The notes: a model not told the origin generated them from the letters alone. DNA of 46,793 nucleotides from Oceaniglobus roseus (GCF_002869745.1 NZ_PNOS01000038.1:1-46793); one strand, 5' to 3'. Shown: positions 18,039-27,024, numbered from the stretch's first letter. Numbers and translations: made by a program.

Positions 18039-19270
18039 CGCCAGTCCTCTCTCGGTAGAAATCCCGTTCTCAGCCTTTCCCGCGCCAGGCGCAGGGCGTT
18101 CTTCACCGGCCGCGGCAGGTGCGTGCGCAGCCCCGCGCGCAGGCCGCGCGGCAGTTTCCAGTCCTCGAAGGGCAGCGGATCGGCGATCGCGGGGCGGCGG
18201 TGCTGCACCTCGGCGATCAGCCGGGCGTAGGCCGCGCCCATCTCCGCCCCCGAGTGGAGGTTGCGCGCCGTCCCGCGGGCGGCGGCGGCCAGCCCGACCC
18301 GCCACGCGGGATCCGCGGCGAGCGCGGCAATGCACTCGGCCGCGGCCTTCGCGCTGCCCATGGGAAACAGCAACCCGTTGTGGGCGTGGTGCACGATGGT
18401 GTCCGTCACCCCCTCGATGCGCGAGGCCACGGGAACGCAGCCCATCGCCATCGCCTCGATCAGCGCCATCGGCATTCCCTCGAACCGCGAGGGCATCAGC
18501 AGGGCGTCGTGCCGGGCCAGCAGCGCGGGCACCTCGGCCGAGGGCACGGCGCCGAGCATCCTTGCGCGCCCGGCGAAGGGCGCCAGTGCCGCCTTCAGCC
18601 GCTTCGCGTCGGGTCCGTCCCCGGCGACGGTCAGCGTGACCGTCGGCGGGAGGCGGTGCAGGATCGAGGGCAGCAGCATCACCCCCTTCGAGGCGTCCTC
18701 GATCCGGCCGAGGAACAGGACCCGCAGCGTGCGGTCCTCGAGATGCGGCGCGGGGTGGGGCAGGGCATCGGGCAGCGTCACCGCGTTCGGGATCACCAGC
18801 GTCCGGCCGGGACGGAAGCCGTGGTGCCGGCAGAGGTCGTCGCGGGCTCGCTGGCAGACGCAGACCGTCGCGTGGACGTGAACGCGGATCGATGCGGCGG
18901 CGGCATAGGTGCCGGGCGTGATGTTGTGAACGATCATGATCCGCACGAGCCGTTCCGGCAGGTGGCGCACCAGGTTCGTCGCCGCCCGGTCGCTCAGGAC
19001 GTTGACGAAGACGCCGTCGTAGCCGCCCGCCTCCAGCCGCGCGGCCATGGCGCGGGCCTGGGCGAGGTCGTCGATGGCACCGGGGACGTCGATCGCCTCG
19101 CCGCGGTCGGCTTCCCCGGCCCAGTGCGGATCGGCCAGCAGCCGCGCCCGCGCACAGGGGCCCATCCACCGCAGCTCGACCCCCCGCGGGGCAAGCTCGG
19201 CACGCAGGCTCCGGAACACCGTGAAGGTGCCGCCGGTATGGGGCGTCACGAAGAACGCGAACTTCGGCAT
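18035..19270 (-). CDS. Glycosyltransferase family 4 protein
   Basis: GT-B fold retaining glycosyltransferase, 411 residues from the ATG at 19270 (GAGAGG upstream). The N-terminal Rossmann half starts KFAFFVTPHTGGTFTVFRSL; the C-terminal donor domain has LFLGRIEDASKG, TVAGDGPD and the nucleotide-sugar E-x7-E motif in PSRFEGMPMALIEAMAMG. It is cytoplasmic or peripheral at the inner membrane. The frame is open further upstream, but that part crosses the divergent promoter region and is not believed. Donor sugar cannot be told from sequence. First gene of the block glycosyltransferase-aminotransferase-DUF4038. Confidence 0.9.
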   Translation of the reverse strand: MPKFAFFVTPHTGGTFTVFRSLRAELAPRGVELRWMGPCARARLLADPHWAGEADRGEAIDVPGAIDDLAQARAMAARLEAGGYDGVFVNVLSDRAATNLVRHLPERLVRIMIVHNITPGTYAAAASIRVHVHATVCVCQRARDDLCRHHGFRPGRTLVIPNAVTLPDALPHPAPHLEDRTLRVLFLGRIEDASKGVMLLPSILHRLPPTVTLTVAGDGPDAKRLKAALAPFAGRARMLGAVPSAEVPALLARHDALLMPSRFEGMPMALIEAMAMGCVPVASRIEGVTDTIVHHAHNGLLFPMGSAKAAAECIAALAADPAWRVGLAAAARGTARNLHSGAEMGAAYARLIAEVQHRRPAIADPLPFEDWKLPRGLRAGLRTHLPRPVKNALRLARERLRTGFLPREDWR

Positions 19271-19408
19271 CCGGACCTCTCCGCAGGACGGGCGGATCCC
19301 GCCCCGGCGCGGACCGGGGCGAGTCGCTGGATCCACGCTAGGACGGTCGGGCGCCGTCCGGCGGCCCGCCTTCGGACGCCGCGGGCGCAAAAGGCGGTAG
19401 GACACTGG

Positions 19409-19422
19409 CCGAATGGGGGAGG
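19409..19422 (+). promoter_or_regulatory. Polysaccharide box, copy A
   Basis: CCGAATGGGGGAGG, 84 bases before the ATG of the pyruvyltransferase-family gene and pointing at it. It is one of five copies of the shared motif CCGA(A/T)(T/C)GG-N-G(G/T)AGG in this window. No CGTTTTG(G/C)CG element follows this copy. Confidence 0.5.
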
Positions 19423-19505
19423 GGCGGCACCGCGAAAACCGCACCGCCGGTTCGGGGTTCGGCGCATTGCTGGCAGGGAACGCAGCAACGGAAGGGGGCC
19501 GCCGC

Positions 19506-20807
19506 ATGAAGATCGCGCTGCTCGGCCAGTTCGGCTCCGGCAACTACGGCAACGACGGGTCGCTGACGGCGATGGTCGCCACGCTGCGGCGCATCGCGCC
19601 GGGGGCCGAACTGATGTGCATCTGTTCGGGGCCCGGCGACATCTCGCGGCGGCTCGGGATCGCGGCGGTGCCGATCGGCGCGCCGCCCCTCGCCTCGGCC
19701 GGGGCGCGGCGGCTGAACCGGCTGGCCCTGCGCATGCCGCAGCGCCTGCGCGGGCTGCGCGCGGCCCTGGCGGCCTGCCGCGGGGTGGATGCGGTCATCG
19801 TTCCGGGCACCGGGATCCTCGACGACTTCAACGACCGCGCCATGGGCTGGCCCTTCGTGCTGCTGCGCTGGTGCCTCGCCGCGCGGCTGTCGGGCGCGCG
19901 GCTTGCCTTCGTCAGCATCGGCGCGGGACCGATCCGCGGCGCCCTCAGCCGCCGCTTCCTGCGCTCGGCCGCCGCGCTGGCCGATATGCGCAGCTACCGC
20001 GACGAGGTTTCGCGTGACTTCATGGCCACGCTCGGCTTCGACACGACGCAGGAGCCGGTCTTTCCCGACCTCGCCCTTGGCCTGCCCGCGCCGGCGGTGG
20101 CACGCCCGCGGGGTTTTCCGCCGACCGTGGCGGTGGGGATGATGACCTATCGCGGCTGGCGCAAGGACGACCCCGGCGGCGAGGACCTGTTCCGCGCCTA
20201 CCTCGGGAAGATGGAGGACTTCGTGCGCTGGCTGATCGCCGAGGGCTGCCGCGTCCACCTGATCGGCGGAGACGACAGCGACGGGCAGGCCGTGGCGGCG
20301 CTCCTGGAGCGCATCGACGCCGACGGCACACTGCGCCGCGCGGGCGGGGTGAGCGTGGGGGCGGGCCGCAGCCTCGAGACGGTGATGGAGGAGCTGTCGC
20401 GGTGCGACCTCGTCGTCGCCTCGCGTTTCCACAACGTGCTCTGTGCGCTCCGGGTGCTGCGTCCGACGCTCTCCATCGGCTACGCCGACAAGAACCGCGC
20501 GCTGATGACGCAGGCGGGCCTCGGAGCCTTCTGCCTGGATATCGAGAGCTTCGAGGTGGAGACGCTGAAGGCGCGGTTCCGGCTGCTGCGCCGGGCGCAG
20601 GGAAACCACGCGGCCGAGATCGAGCGCTTCGTCGCCGGGGCGGCGGAGCGGCTGGCGGTTCAGGAAGAGGCGATCCGCAGCTTCCTCGACCGCGCGGCCG
20701 CGGGGCGCGGCGCGCCCGGTCAGCCCGCCGCGCTGCCCCGGCGTGCCAGCCTGGCGCGCAGCCCCTCGGTCAGCCGCGCCCGGGCATCGGGCCGCCGCAT
20801 CATGTAG
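19506..20807 (+). CDS. Polysaccharide pyruvyl transferase family protein
   Basis: 433 residues, PF04230-type (CsaB/WcaK-like), which transfers pyruvate from PEP as a ketal to a sugar or acts as a related glycan-modifying enzyme. The opening KIALLGQFGSGNYGNDGSL is diagnostic. The C-terminal half has LIGGDDSDG, the CDLVVASRFHN motif typical of the family, and TLSIGYADKNRALM. The ATG at 19506 follows GGAAGGGGG; the 31 codons before it in frame lie in the promoter region. Its last 88 bases overlap the 3' end of the convergent glycosyltransferase gene, an unusually long antiparallel overlap. Single-gene block preceded by polysaccharide box A. Confidence 0.88.
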   Translation: MKIALLGQFGSGNYGNDGSLTAMVATLRRIAPGAELMCICSGPGDISRRLGIAAVPIGAPPLASAGARRLNRLALRMPQRLRGLRAALAACRGVDAVIVPGTGILDDFNDRAMGWPFVLLRWCLAARLSGARLAFVSIGAGPIRGALSRRFLRSAAALADMRSYRDEVSRDFMATLGFDTTQEPVFPDLALGLPAPAVARPRGFPPTVAVGMMTYRGWRKDDPGGEDLFRAYLGKMEDFVRWLIAEGCRVHLIGGDDSDGQAVAALLERIDADGTLRRAGGVSVGAGRSLETVMEELSRCDLVVASRFHNVLCALRVLRPTLSIGYADKNRALMTQAGLGAFCLDIESFEVETLKARFRLLRRAQGNHAAEIERFVAGAAERLAVQEEAIRSFLDRAAAGRGAPGQPAALPRRASLARSPSVSRARASGRRIM

Positions 20808-21712
20808 TCGATCGGCGGCAGGAGCGCCATCTCGGGGGCCTTGCCGAAGGAATAGCGGATCAGGTCCCGCGCCCCCGGATCGCCCCTCGACCACGCCCCG
20901 AGCGCCGCCCAGTAGGCCCGCGCCGCGAAGCCGCGCCGCGCGAGGCGGCGCAGCCGCCCGAGTCCTTTCAGGGTGGCGGCATCGCGGGCGAAGAACGAAT
21001 CCGCCGCCGCCTCGGTCTGGCGGATGTGCAGCAGCTGGCGCGCCCGCAGGCTGCCCGAGCGGTTGTCCTCGTGGTTGCCGATCAGCCCCTGCACGTTGTC
21101 GAGCACCGCGACGTCCCCGACCAGCGCGAGGCGCAGCCAGAGCTCGTAGTCGTCGCTGTGGGGAAGCTCCTCGCGGTAGTGGCCCGCCGCCTTGTGGGCG
21201 CTGGTGCGGGTGACAAGGGTGGGGCCGGGGATCTGGAAGACGCCGAGGCGGCAGAACCCCTCGATGAAGGCGCGCCCGCTCATCCGGTGCCAGCGCGGCG
21301 CCTCGGGTCCGCTGTCGACCCGCGGAACGGGTTCGTCGCGCAGGAAGCCGACGTCGCGGCCGTAGCAGAAGGCGAGGCCCGGATCCTGCGCCAGCACCTC
21401 GCCCGCGCGGCGCAGGGCGCCCGGCGACAGCAGGTCGTCGGTGCACAGGATCAGGAAGCAGTCCGACCGCGCCCAGTCCACCGCCTCGTTGAACGAGGCG
21501 TGGGGCCCGCGATTGCGCGCGTGCAGCCGCAGCTCGATCCGGGGATCGGCGGCGGCGAGGTCGCGCGCGATCTCGGCGCTGTCGTCGGTCGAGGCGTTGT
21601 CGATGATCAGGATCCGCAGGGCCTCGACATCCTGCGACGCGACGCTCTCGACGCACGCGCGCAGGTAGCGGCCGTAATTGTAGTTCGGGATCGCCACGTC
21701 GAAGCTCGTCAT
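20720..21712 (-). CDS. Glycosyltransferase family 2 protein
   Basis: GT-A fold glycosyltransferase, 330 residues. It starts TSFDVAIPNYNYGRYLRACVESV, followed by LIIDNASTDDSAEI and the acidic metal-binding motif CTDDLLSPG (about residues 93-97), all typical of GT2. ELPHSDDYELWLRLALVG supplies the catalytic-base region. The ATG overlaps the flippase stop (ATGA). A longer frame running back to 25870 exists on this strand but crosses several real genes and is a shadow. Confidence 0.9.
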   Translation of the reverse strand: MTSFDVAIPNYNYGRYLRACVESVASQDVEALRILIIDNASTDDSAEIARDLAAADPRIELRLHARNRGPHASFNEAVDWARSDCFLILCTDDLLSPGALRRAGEVLAQDPGLAFCYGRDVGFLRDEPVPRVDSGPEAPRWHRMSGRAFIEGFCRLGVFQIPGPTLVTRTSAHKAAGHYREELPHSDDYELWLRLALVGDVAVLDNVQGLIGNHEDNRSGSLRARQLLHIRQTEAAADSFFARDAATLKGLGRLRRLARRGFAARAYWAALGAWSRGDPGARDLIRYSFGKAPEMALLPPIDYMMRRPDARARLTEGLRARLARRGSAAG

Positions 21713-23274
21713 CGGTCCGCTCCTGTGTTCAGCGCCGCGGGAAGGCTGTGGCCGGGCAGCCGCCGGCGCAGCAGGGCGAGGATCAGCGTCACCTCCAGCA
21801 GCAGCGGGTGGCGGGCCAGCTTCAGCCCGGCGAACCATCCCGCCGCCGCGAGGACGGTGCAGAGCGGCGCCTCGGCCAAGGTCGGCGACAGCCCGTGGCC
21901 CGCCAGCAGCGTGAACAGGCAGGGCGGCACGAGGGCCGAGGCGATCACCGCGACGCTGCGCCAGGTCGCCTCGGCCAGCGCGCGCCAGCCGAAGCCGATC
22001 CGCCGCTGCGCGGCGCGCAGGGACAGGACGGCATAGACGGGCAGGGTGAAGAACTGGCTTGCCGCCATGGCGATCAGGCCGAAGAAGCTTGCCCCGACCA
22101 TCACCGAGGCGCCGAGCAGGCGGCCGGTGAGGCTCAGCACGAAGGCGTCGCGGTTGGCGCCGAGGGCGAAGAGGGTGGGGGAGGTGATGATCATCGGCAC
22201 CCAGAACATCGCCGCGAGCGTCATCAGCTGGAGCAGCGGCACCACCGTTTCCCAGCCCGGGCCGAGAGCCAGCTCGACCACGGGTCCGGCCAGCAGCGCG
22301 ACGAGGGCGAGGGCCGGGCAGTAGACGGCGGCGACATAGCTCAGCGCGTTCAGGTAGGCGGCGCGCGGGTCGCGCCCCTCGCGCACCTGCGCGGCGAGGG
22401 CGGGAAAGGCGAAGGCGAAGACGGCCGCCATCAGGAAGCGGTCGGGGATGCTGGCCAGCACGCTTGCCCGGCTGTACATGCCGACGGCGGCGGCGGGCAT
22501 CGTCCGGCCCAGCACCAGCTGCGGCAGCGATTCGTAGATCCGGTCGATGACGGTGATCGCCCCCTTGCTGCCGCCGAAGGCCAGCATCGCCCGCCAGGCG
22601 GCCAGCGACGGGCGCCGCGGCCCCCGCTGCGGGCCGTTCACCAGGCAGAAGGCGGCGCGCATCGCCGCGCCCGCGGCGTGACCCCAGGCGATGCTCATCA
22701 GCCCGAAGCCGGTGCCCGCAAGCCCCACGGTCACGCCGACCGTCGTCAGGGAGGCGGCGATGTTGACCCTTGCGAGGCGGTCGAAGGCCATCTCGCGGCG
22801 CAGCAGGGCCAGGGTCGGCGCCGACAGCGCGTCGGCCAGCCCGACGAGGCAGAGCACCCGCAGGAAGCCCGCGGCCTCGGGCGCGCCGTAGGCGTCGGCG
22901 ACCGGCCCCGCGAGAAGCGACAGCAGGGCGGCGATGGCGAGGCTCGACAGTGCCGCGACGGTGAAGGCGGTGTCGATGTCGCCGGGGGCGATCTCGGGGC
23001 GCTGGATCAGGAATTCGGCGCTCACGAACTCGCGCGCCGCGAAGGCGACGGTGAACACCCCGAGCCCAATGGCCGCGACGCCGATCTCGGCCGGGCCGAG
23101 CAGGCGCGAGGTCACGGCGATTCCGATCAGGCCGACGATGGCGACGACGTACTGTTCGATGTTCGCGAAGAAGAACGCCCGCCGCACGCCTGCTGCCCCC
23201 GATCCGGTCCCCGTCGCGGTGCGCGCGGGATGGGACCCGTCTATCAGGCCTCGCACGGCGCGCCCTTGCACCAT
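21709..23274 (-). CDS. Oligosaccharide flippase family protein (Wzx/RfbX-like)
   Basis: Polytopic inner-membrane protein of the MOP/PST class, about 12-14 helices, that would flip the lipid-linked repeat unit. It has GLIGIAVTSRLLGPAEIGVAAIGLGVF near the start and AFPALAAQVREGRDPR midway, both characteristic. The assigned ATG at 23274 gives 521 residues with about 27 non-membrane residues first; GAGG lies upstream. However this ATG sits inside a CCGAATGG element, and a GTG just before the codons for RRAFFFANIEQYVV (about residue 28) is preceded by GGGGGCAG, so the true protein may be shorter. Cotranscribed with the GT2 gene. Confidence 0.88.
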   Translation of the reverse strand: MVQGRAVRGLIDGSHPARTATGTGSGAAGVRRAFFFANIEQYVVAIVGLIGIAVTSRLLGPAEIGVAAIGLGVFTVAFAAREFVSAEFLIQRPEIAPGDIDTAFTVAALSSLAIAALLSLLAGPVADAYGAPEAAGFLRVLCLVGLADALSAPTLALLRREMAFDRLARVNIAASLTTVGVTVGLAGTGFGLMSIAWGHAAGAAMRAAFCLVNGPQRGPRRPSLAAWRAMLAFGGSKGAITVIDRIYESLPQLVLGRTMPAAAVGMYSRASVLASIPDRFLMAAVFAFAFPALAAQVREGRDPRAAYLNALSYVAAVYCPALALVALLAGPVVELALGPGWETVVPLLQLMTLAAMFWVPMIITSPTLFALGANRDAFVLSLTGRLLGASVMVGASFFGLIAMAASQFFTLPVYAVLSLRAAQRRIGFGWRALAEATWRSVAVIASALVPPCLFTLLAGHGLSPTLAEAPLCTVLAAAGWFAGLKLARHPLLLEVTLILALLRRRLPGHSLPAALNTGADR

Positions 23275-23290
23275 TCGGGCGCGACCTCGA

Positions 23291-23304
23291 CCGAATGGCG
23301 GAGG
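23291..23304 (+). promoter_or_regulatory. Polysaccharide box, copy B
   Basis: CCGAATGGCGGAGG, embedded in CTCGACCGAATGGCGGAGG (23286-23304), 51 bases upstream of a near-identical copy C. It points at galE. A CCATTCGG octamer at 23271-23278 forms an inverted repeat with it. Confidence 0.55.
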
Positions 23305-23341
23305 CGGGGTGGCGCGGGGCGGATCGGCCGGGGGGGCTCGA

Positions 23342-23373
23342 CCGATTGGCGTAGGGCGCTGTTCGTTTTGGCG
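23342..23373 (+). promoter_or_regulatory. Polysaccharide box, copy C, with -35-like element
   Basis: CCGATTGGCGTAGG (23342-23355) is followed 8 bases later by CGTTTTGGCG (23364-23373), whose TTGGCG resembles a -35 hexamer. The arrangement matches copy D closely. The box is 95 bases before the galE start. No AT-rich -10 is evident 16-18 bases further on. Confidence 0.55.
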
Positions 23374-23449
23374 ACGCGATCCCCGTGCCGCGCCGGGACA
23401 GCCTGCAGGGAACGCCCCAGCAACCCCGCGCCACGAGGGAGACGCGCCG

Positions 23450-24598
23450 TTGAACGCACCCGGACCCATCCCCCCGAAGATCCTCGCCACCGGCGGCGCG
23501 GGCTATATCGGCTCGCACGTCGTGATCGCGCTGCTCGAACGCGGCTTCGACGTGGTCGTTCTCGACGATTACAGCAACTCCCACGAGGAGGCGGCGCGGC
23601 GGATCAACCGGCTGTCCCGCGGGCGGCGCGCCCGGTTCCTGCGCGGCGACGTCTGCAACGCGGCGACGCTCGAGGCGCTTTTCCGCGCCCACCGGTTCGA
23701 CGCCGTGGTGCACTTCGCCGGGCTTAAGGCGGTGGCCGACTCCGTCGCCCGGCCGGAACACTACTACGGCGTCAACATCGCCGGGGCGGCCTGCCTCTTG
23801 GCGGCCATGGCGCGGCACGGGGTCGAGCGGCTGGTCTTTTCGTCCTCCGCCACCGTCTATGGCCTGGCGGACACGGTGCCGATCCCCGAGACCGCGCCGC
23901 TGCGCCCCGCCAATCCCTACGGGCGCACCAAGCACATGATCGAGACGATGCTGGCCGACGTCGCGCGGGCCCGACCGGGCAGCCGGACTGTGATGCTGCG
24001 CTACTTCAACCCCGTCGGCGCGCATCCGAGCGGGCTGATCGGCGAGGATCCGGTGGGCGAACCTGCCAACCTGTTCCCGCTGATCGCGCGCAGCGTGCAG
24101 GGGGGCGGCCGGCCGCTTTCCGTCTTCGGTACCGACTACGACACGCCCGACGGCACCTGCATCCGCGACTACATCCATGTCGAGGACCTGGCCGAGGGGC
24201 ATGTGGCCGCGCTCGACAAGCTGCTTGCGACGGACCTGGCGCGCGGGGAAGCGCTGCCGGTGAACCTCGGGGTCGGGCGGGGCGTCAGCGTGCGCGAGGC
24301 GATCGCCGCCTTCGAGCGGGTCTCGGGGCAGCAGGTGCGCACGGTGGAGGCTCCGCGCCGACCCGGCGACGTGGCCGAATGCGTGGCCGATCCCGCCCGT
24401 GCGATGAAGCTTCTGAACTGGCACCCGCGCCGCGACCTCGACGCCATGTGCCGCGACATGTGGCGCTGGCGGCTGCTGAACCCCGACGGCTACCGCGGCC
24501 GCGAGGTTCTGGCCACCGCCGCCGACGAGATGCCACCGATTGCGCCGGTCCCCGCCGGGGAGGCGCAACAGACCTTCCGCGACGCCGTTCGCGGCTAG
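23450..24598 (+). CDS. galE: UDP-glucose 4-epimerase
   Basis: Extended short-chain dehydrogenase that interconverts UDP-glucose and UDP-galactose (or the GlcNAc/GalNAc pair). 382 residues from a TTG at 23450, chosen because GAGGGA lies 9 bases before it and no ATG exists near the fold start. Visible are the NAD motif TGGAGYIGSH (14-23), the catalytic Ser in SSSATVYG (131-138) and Tyr157/Lys161 in NPYGRTK. GALE-type LRYFNPVGAHPSGLIGEDP follows. A C-terminal tail of about 35 residues is longer than in classical GalE. First gene of a block with the next epimerase and the DUF4910 gene. Confidence 0.93.
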   Translation: MNAPGPIPPKILATGGAGYIGSHVVIALLERGFDVVVLDDYSNSHEEAARRINRLSRGRRARFLRGDVCNAATLEALFRAHRFDAVVHFAGLKAVADSVARPEHYYGVNIAGAACLLAAMARHGVERLVFSSSATVYGLADTVPIPETAPLRPANPYGRTKHMIETMLADVARARPGSRTVMLRYFNPVGAHPSGLIGEDPVGEPANLFPLIARSVQGGGRPLSVFGTDYDTPDGTCIRDYIHVEDLAEGHVAALDKLLATDLARGEALPVNLGVGRGVSVREAIAAFERVSGQQVRTVEAPRRPGDVAECVADPARAMKLLNWHPRRDLDAMCRDMWRWRLLNPDGYRGREVLATAADEMPPIAPVPAGEAQQTFRDAVRG

Positions 24599-24634
24599 AC
24601 CATCCACATTCACCAAACCGGAGATAACAGGCCC

Positions 24635-25687
24635 ATGCGCGTACTCGTCACAGGAAATCGGGGATATATCGGCTCGGTCATGACACCGCTGCTGGAGCGG
24701 GCGGGCCATGACGTGGTCGGGCTGGACATCGACCTCTACCGCGACTGCGCCTACGCGCCGGGCGGGGCGATGCCCGAGACACCGACGTTGAGGCAGGACG
24801 TGCGCGATGTCGACGTCGCGACGCTCCGAGGCTTCGACGCGGTGATCCACCTGGCCGCGCTGTCGAACGACCCGCTGGGCAATCTCGACGAGTCGGTGAC
24901 CTACGACATCAACCACAAGGGCAGCGTGCGGCTGGCCCGGATGGCCAAGGCGGCGGGGGTGCGGCGGTTCCTCTTCGCCTCGTCGTGCAGCAACTACGGC
25001 CGCGCCGGCGATGCGATGGTCGACGAGACGAGCCCGCTGAACCCGGTCACCGCCTACGGCCGGTCCAAGGTGATGGCCGAGCGCGACATCGCGAAGCTGG
25101 CGGATGCGGATTTCTGCCCGACCTTCCTGCGTCCGGCCACGGCCTATGGCCTGTCGCCGAAGCAGCGCTTCGACATCGTGCTGAACAACCTCACCGCCTG
25201 GGCCGTGGCCGAGGGCGTGATCCTGCTGAAATCCGACGGCAGCCCGCTGCGCCCCATCGTCCATATCGAGGACATCTCGCGCGTCTTCCTCGCCGCGCTG
25301 GAGGCGCCCGCGCCGAAGGTCTGGATGCAGGCCATCAACGTCGGCTCCTCGGGGCAGAACTACCGGATCCGCGACATCGCGCAGATCGTCGCCGAGACGG
25401 TGCCGGGCTGCCGGGTGGAATTTGCCTCGGACGCCGGGCCCGACACGCGCTCCTACCGCGTCGACTTCTCGAAGCTCGAACGCCTGCTGCCCGAGGCGCT
25501 GCCGAACTGGGACGCCCGGCTGGGCGCGCAGGAGCTGCTGACCGCCTACCGCAGGGCGCCGCTGAACGTGGCCGAGTTCGAGGGGCCGCGCTATCAGCGG
25601 GTCGGCTGCATCCGCAGGCTGATGGACACCGGCGTGATCGGGCCCGACCTGCGCTTCCGCGAAGCGGCCGAGCCGATCGCGGTCTGA
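24635..25687 (+). CDS. NAD-dependent NDP-sugar epimerase/dehydratase
   Basis: Extended SDR enzyme, 350 residues. It has the nucleotide motif [10 protein letters not shown] (5-14), the Ser region FASSCSNYG (114-122) and Tyr141/Lys145 in [23 protein letters not shown] is typical of a subgroup found next to cytidylyltransferase and sugar C-methyltransferase genes. It could be the 4,6-dehydratase, 4-reductase or epimerase of the pathway that uses the RfbF-like enzyme; sequence alone does not decide. It starts 36 bases after galE, and GGAGATAACAGG precedes the ATG. Confidence 0.88.
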   Translation: MRVLVTGNRGYIGSVMTPLLERAGHDVVGLDIDLYRDCAYAPGGAMPETPTLRQDVRDVDVATLRGFDAVIHLAALSNDPLGNLDESVTYDINHKGSVRLARMAKAAGVRRFLFASSCSNYGRAGDAMVDETSPLNPVTAYGRSKVMAERDIAKLADADFCPTFLRPATAYGLSPKQRFDIVLNNLTAWAVAEGVILLKSDGSPLRPIVHIEDISRVFLAALEAPAPKVWMQAINVGSSGQNYRIRDIAQIVAETVPGCRVEFASDAGPDTRSYRVDFSKLERLLPEALPNWDARLGAQELLTAYRRAPLNVAEFEGPRYQRVGCIRRLMDTGVIGPDLRFREAAEPIAV

Positions 25688-25689
25688 GC

Positions 25690-27003
25690 ATGGACACGGC
25701 GACGTCGCCGGAGCGGCCGGAGGCCCGGTCCGATCCCGGCCTGGGCCAGCGGATCCATGCCACGGCGGCCGAGCTGTTCCCGATCTGCCGCAGCCTGGCC
25801 GGGCCCGGGGCCCGCGCCACGCTCGACGTGATCGCGCGGCGCATCGCGCTTCAGCGGGTCGAGACGCCAAGCGGCGCCTCGGCCCACGACTGGACGGTGC
25901 CGCGGGAATGGCAGGTCCGCGAGGCCTGGATCCGCGACCCTGACGGCCGGATCGTGGTCGATTTCGCCGAGAACAACCTGCACCTGCTGAACTACAGCGT
26001 GCCGTTCCGCGGGCGAATGACGCTCGACGCGCTGCGTCCGCACCTCTTCAGCCTGCCGGAGCAACCCGGCCTGATCCCCTATCGCACCGCCTACTGGGAG
26101 CCGCAGTGGGGTTTCTGCCTGCGCCACGACGACTTCCTGCGGCTGCCGGAGAGGGGCGAGTACGAGGTCTGCGTCGACACCGCCCATGTCGACGGCGCGA
26201 TGAGCCACGGCGAGCACGTGCTGCGCGGCGCGAGCGCGCGCGAGTTCGTTCTGACCACCCACATCTGCCACCCGTCGCTTGCCAACGACAACTGTTCGGG
26301 GATCGCGGTACTGGCCGAACTCGCCCGGACCCTGGCGGGCCGGCGGCTGAACTGGACCTACCGCTTCATCTTCGCCCCCGCCACGCTGGGCGCGCTCGCC
26401 TGGCTCGAGCGCAACCCCGACACGGTGGCGCGGATCGACCACGGGCTCGTCGTTTCCTGTCTCGGCGACGGGGGCGGGCCGAACTACAAGCGCAGCCGCA
26501 GGGGCAACGCGCAGATCGACCGGGTGATGGCCCATGTCCTTGCCCACGGGACGCCGCGGGGCGCGGTGCGCGACTTCGCGCCTGACGGATACGACGAGCG
26601 GCAGTTCTGCTCGCCCGGCTACGACCTGCCGTTCGGGCTGTTCCAGAGGAGCCGCCACGGGACGTTCCGGGAATACCACACCTCGGCCGACAACCTGGAT
26701 TTCATCCGGCCCGAACACCTGGCCGCTTCCCACGACATCCTCCTGGAGGCGATCGAGATCGTCGAGGCCGACCACGTGCCCCGCAACCTCTCGCCCATGG
26801 GCGAGCCGCAGCTCGGGCGGCGCGGGCTCTACACCCAGATCGGCGGCGCTGCGCAGACGGTGGACATCGAGTCGATCCGCTGGGTGCTAAGCCTTGCCGA
26901 CGGGCGGCACAGCCTTCTCGACATCGCCGAGCGGGCGGGCCTGAGGTTCCGCGCCGTCGCCGCGGCCGCCCGGCGGCTGCGCGAGGTCGGGCTGCTGGCC
27001 TGA
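25690..27003 (+). CDS. DUF4910 (M28-peptidase-like) protein with C-terminal winged helix
   Basis: 437 residues. A DUF2172/DUF4910 fold starts at IHATAAELFPICRSLAGPG; zinc-type ligands appear in THICHPSLANDNCSG (His191, His194, Asp200) and a late His in EYHTSADNLDF. The M28 general-base Glu region reads FAPATLG here, with no Glu, so ordinary aminopeptidase chemistry is doubtful. The last 55 residues (LLDIAERAGLRFRAVAAAARRLREVGLL) look like a winged helix-turn-helix. This family recurs in surface-sugar clusters beside sugar C-methyltransferases and PIG-L deacetylases, suggesting a step in an N-acyl or amide-bearing sugar. The ATG is 2 bases after the epimerase stop. Confidence 0.85.
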   Translation: MDTATSPERPEARSDPGLGQRIHATAAELFPICRSLAGPGARATLDVIARRIALQRVETPSGASAHDWTVPREWQVREAWIRDPDGRIVVDFAENNLHLLNYSVPFRGRMTLDALRPHLFSLPEQPGLIPYRTAYWEPQWGFCLRHDDFLRLPERGEYEVCVDTAHVDGAMSHGEHVLRGASAREFVLTTHICHPSLANDNCSGIAVLAELARTLAGRRLNWTYRFIFAPATLGALAWLERNPDTVARIDHGLVVSCLGDGGGPNYKRSRRGNAQIDRVMAHVLAHGTPRGAVRDFAPDGYDERQFCSPGYDLPFGLFQRSRHGTFREYHTSADNLDFIRPEHLAASHDILLEAIEIVEADHVPRNLSPMGEPQLGRRGLYTQIGGAAQTVDIESIRWVLSLADGRHSLLDIAERAGLRFRAVAAAARRLREVGLLA

Positions 27004-27024
27004 CGGGGCACACCCGAGGATTTC

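Noticed and set aside
20720-25870. A 1716-codon minus-strand frame
   Set aside because: It covers galE and the epimerase on the other strand and most of the flippase out of frame. Only its last 330 codons, from 21712, form a recognisable protein (GT2).
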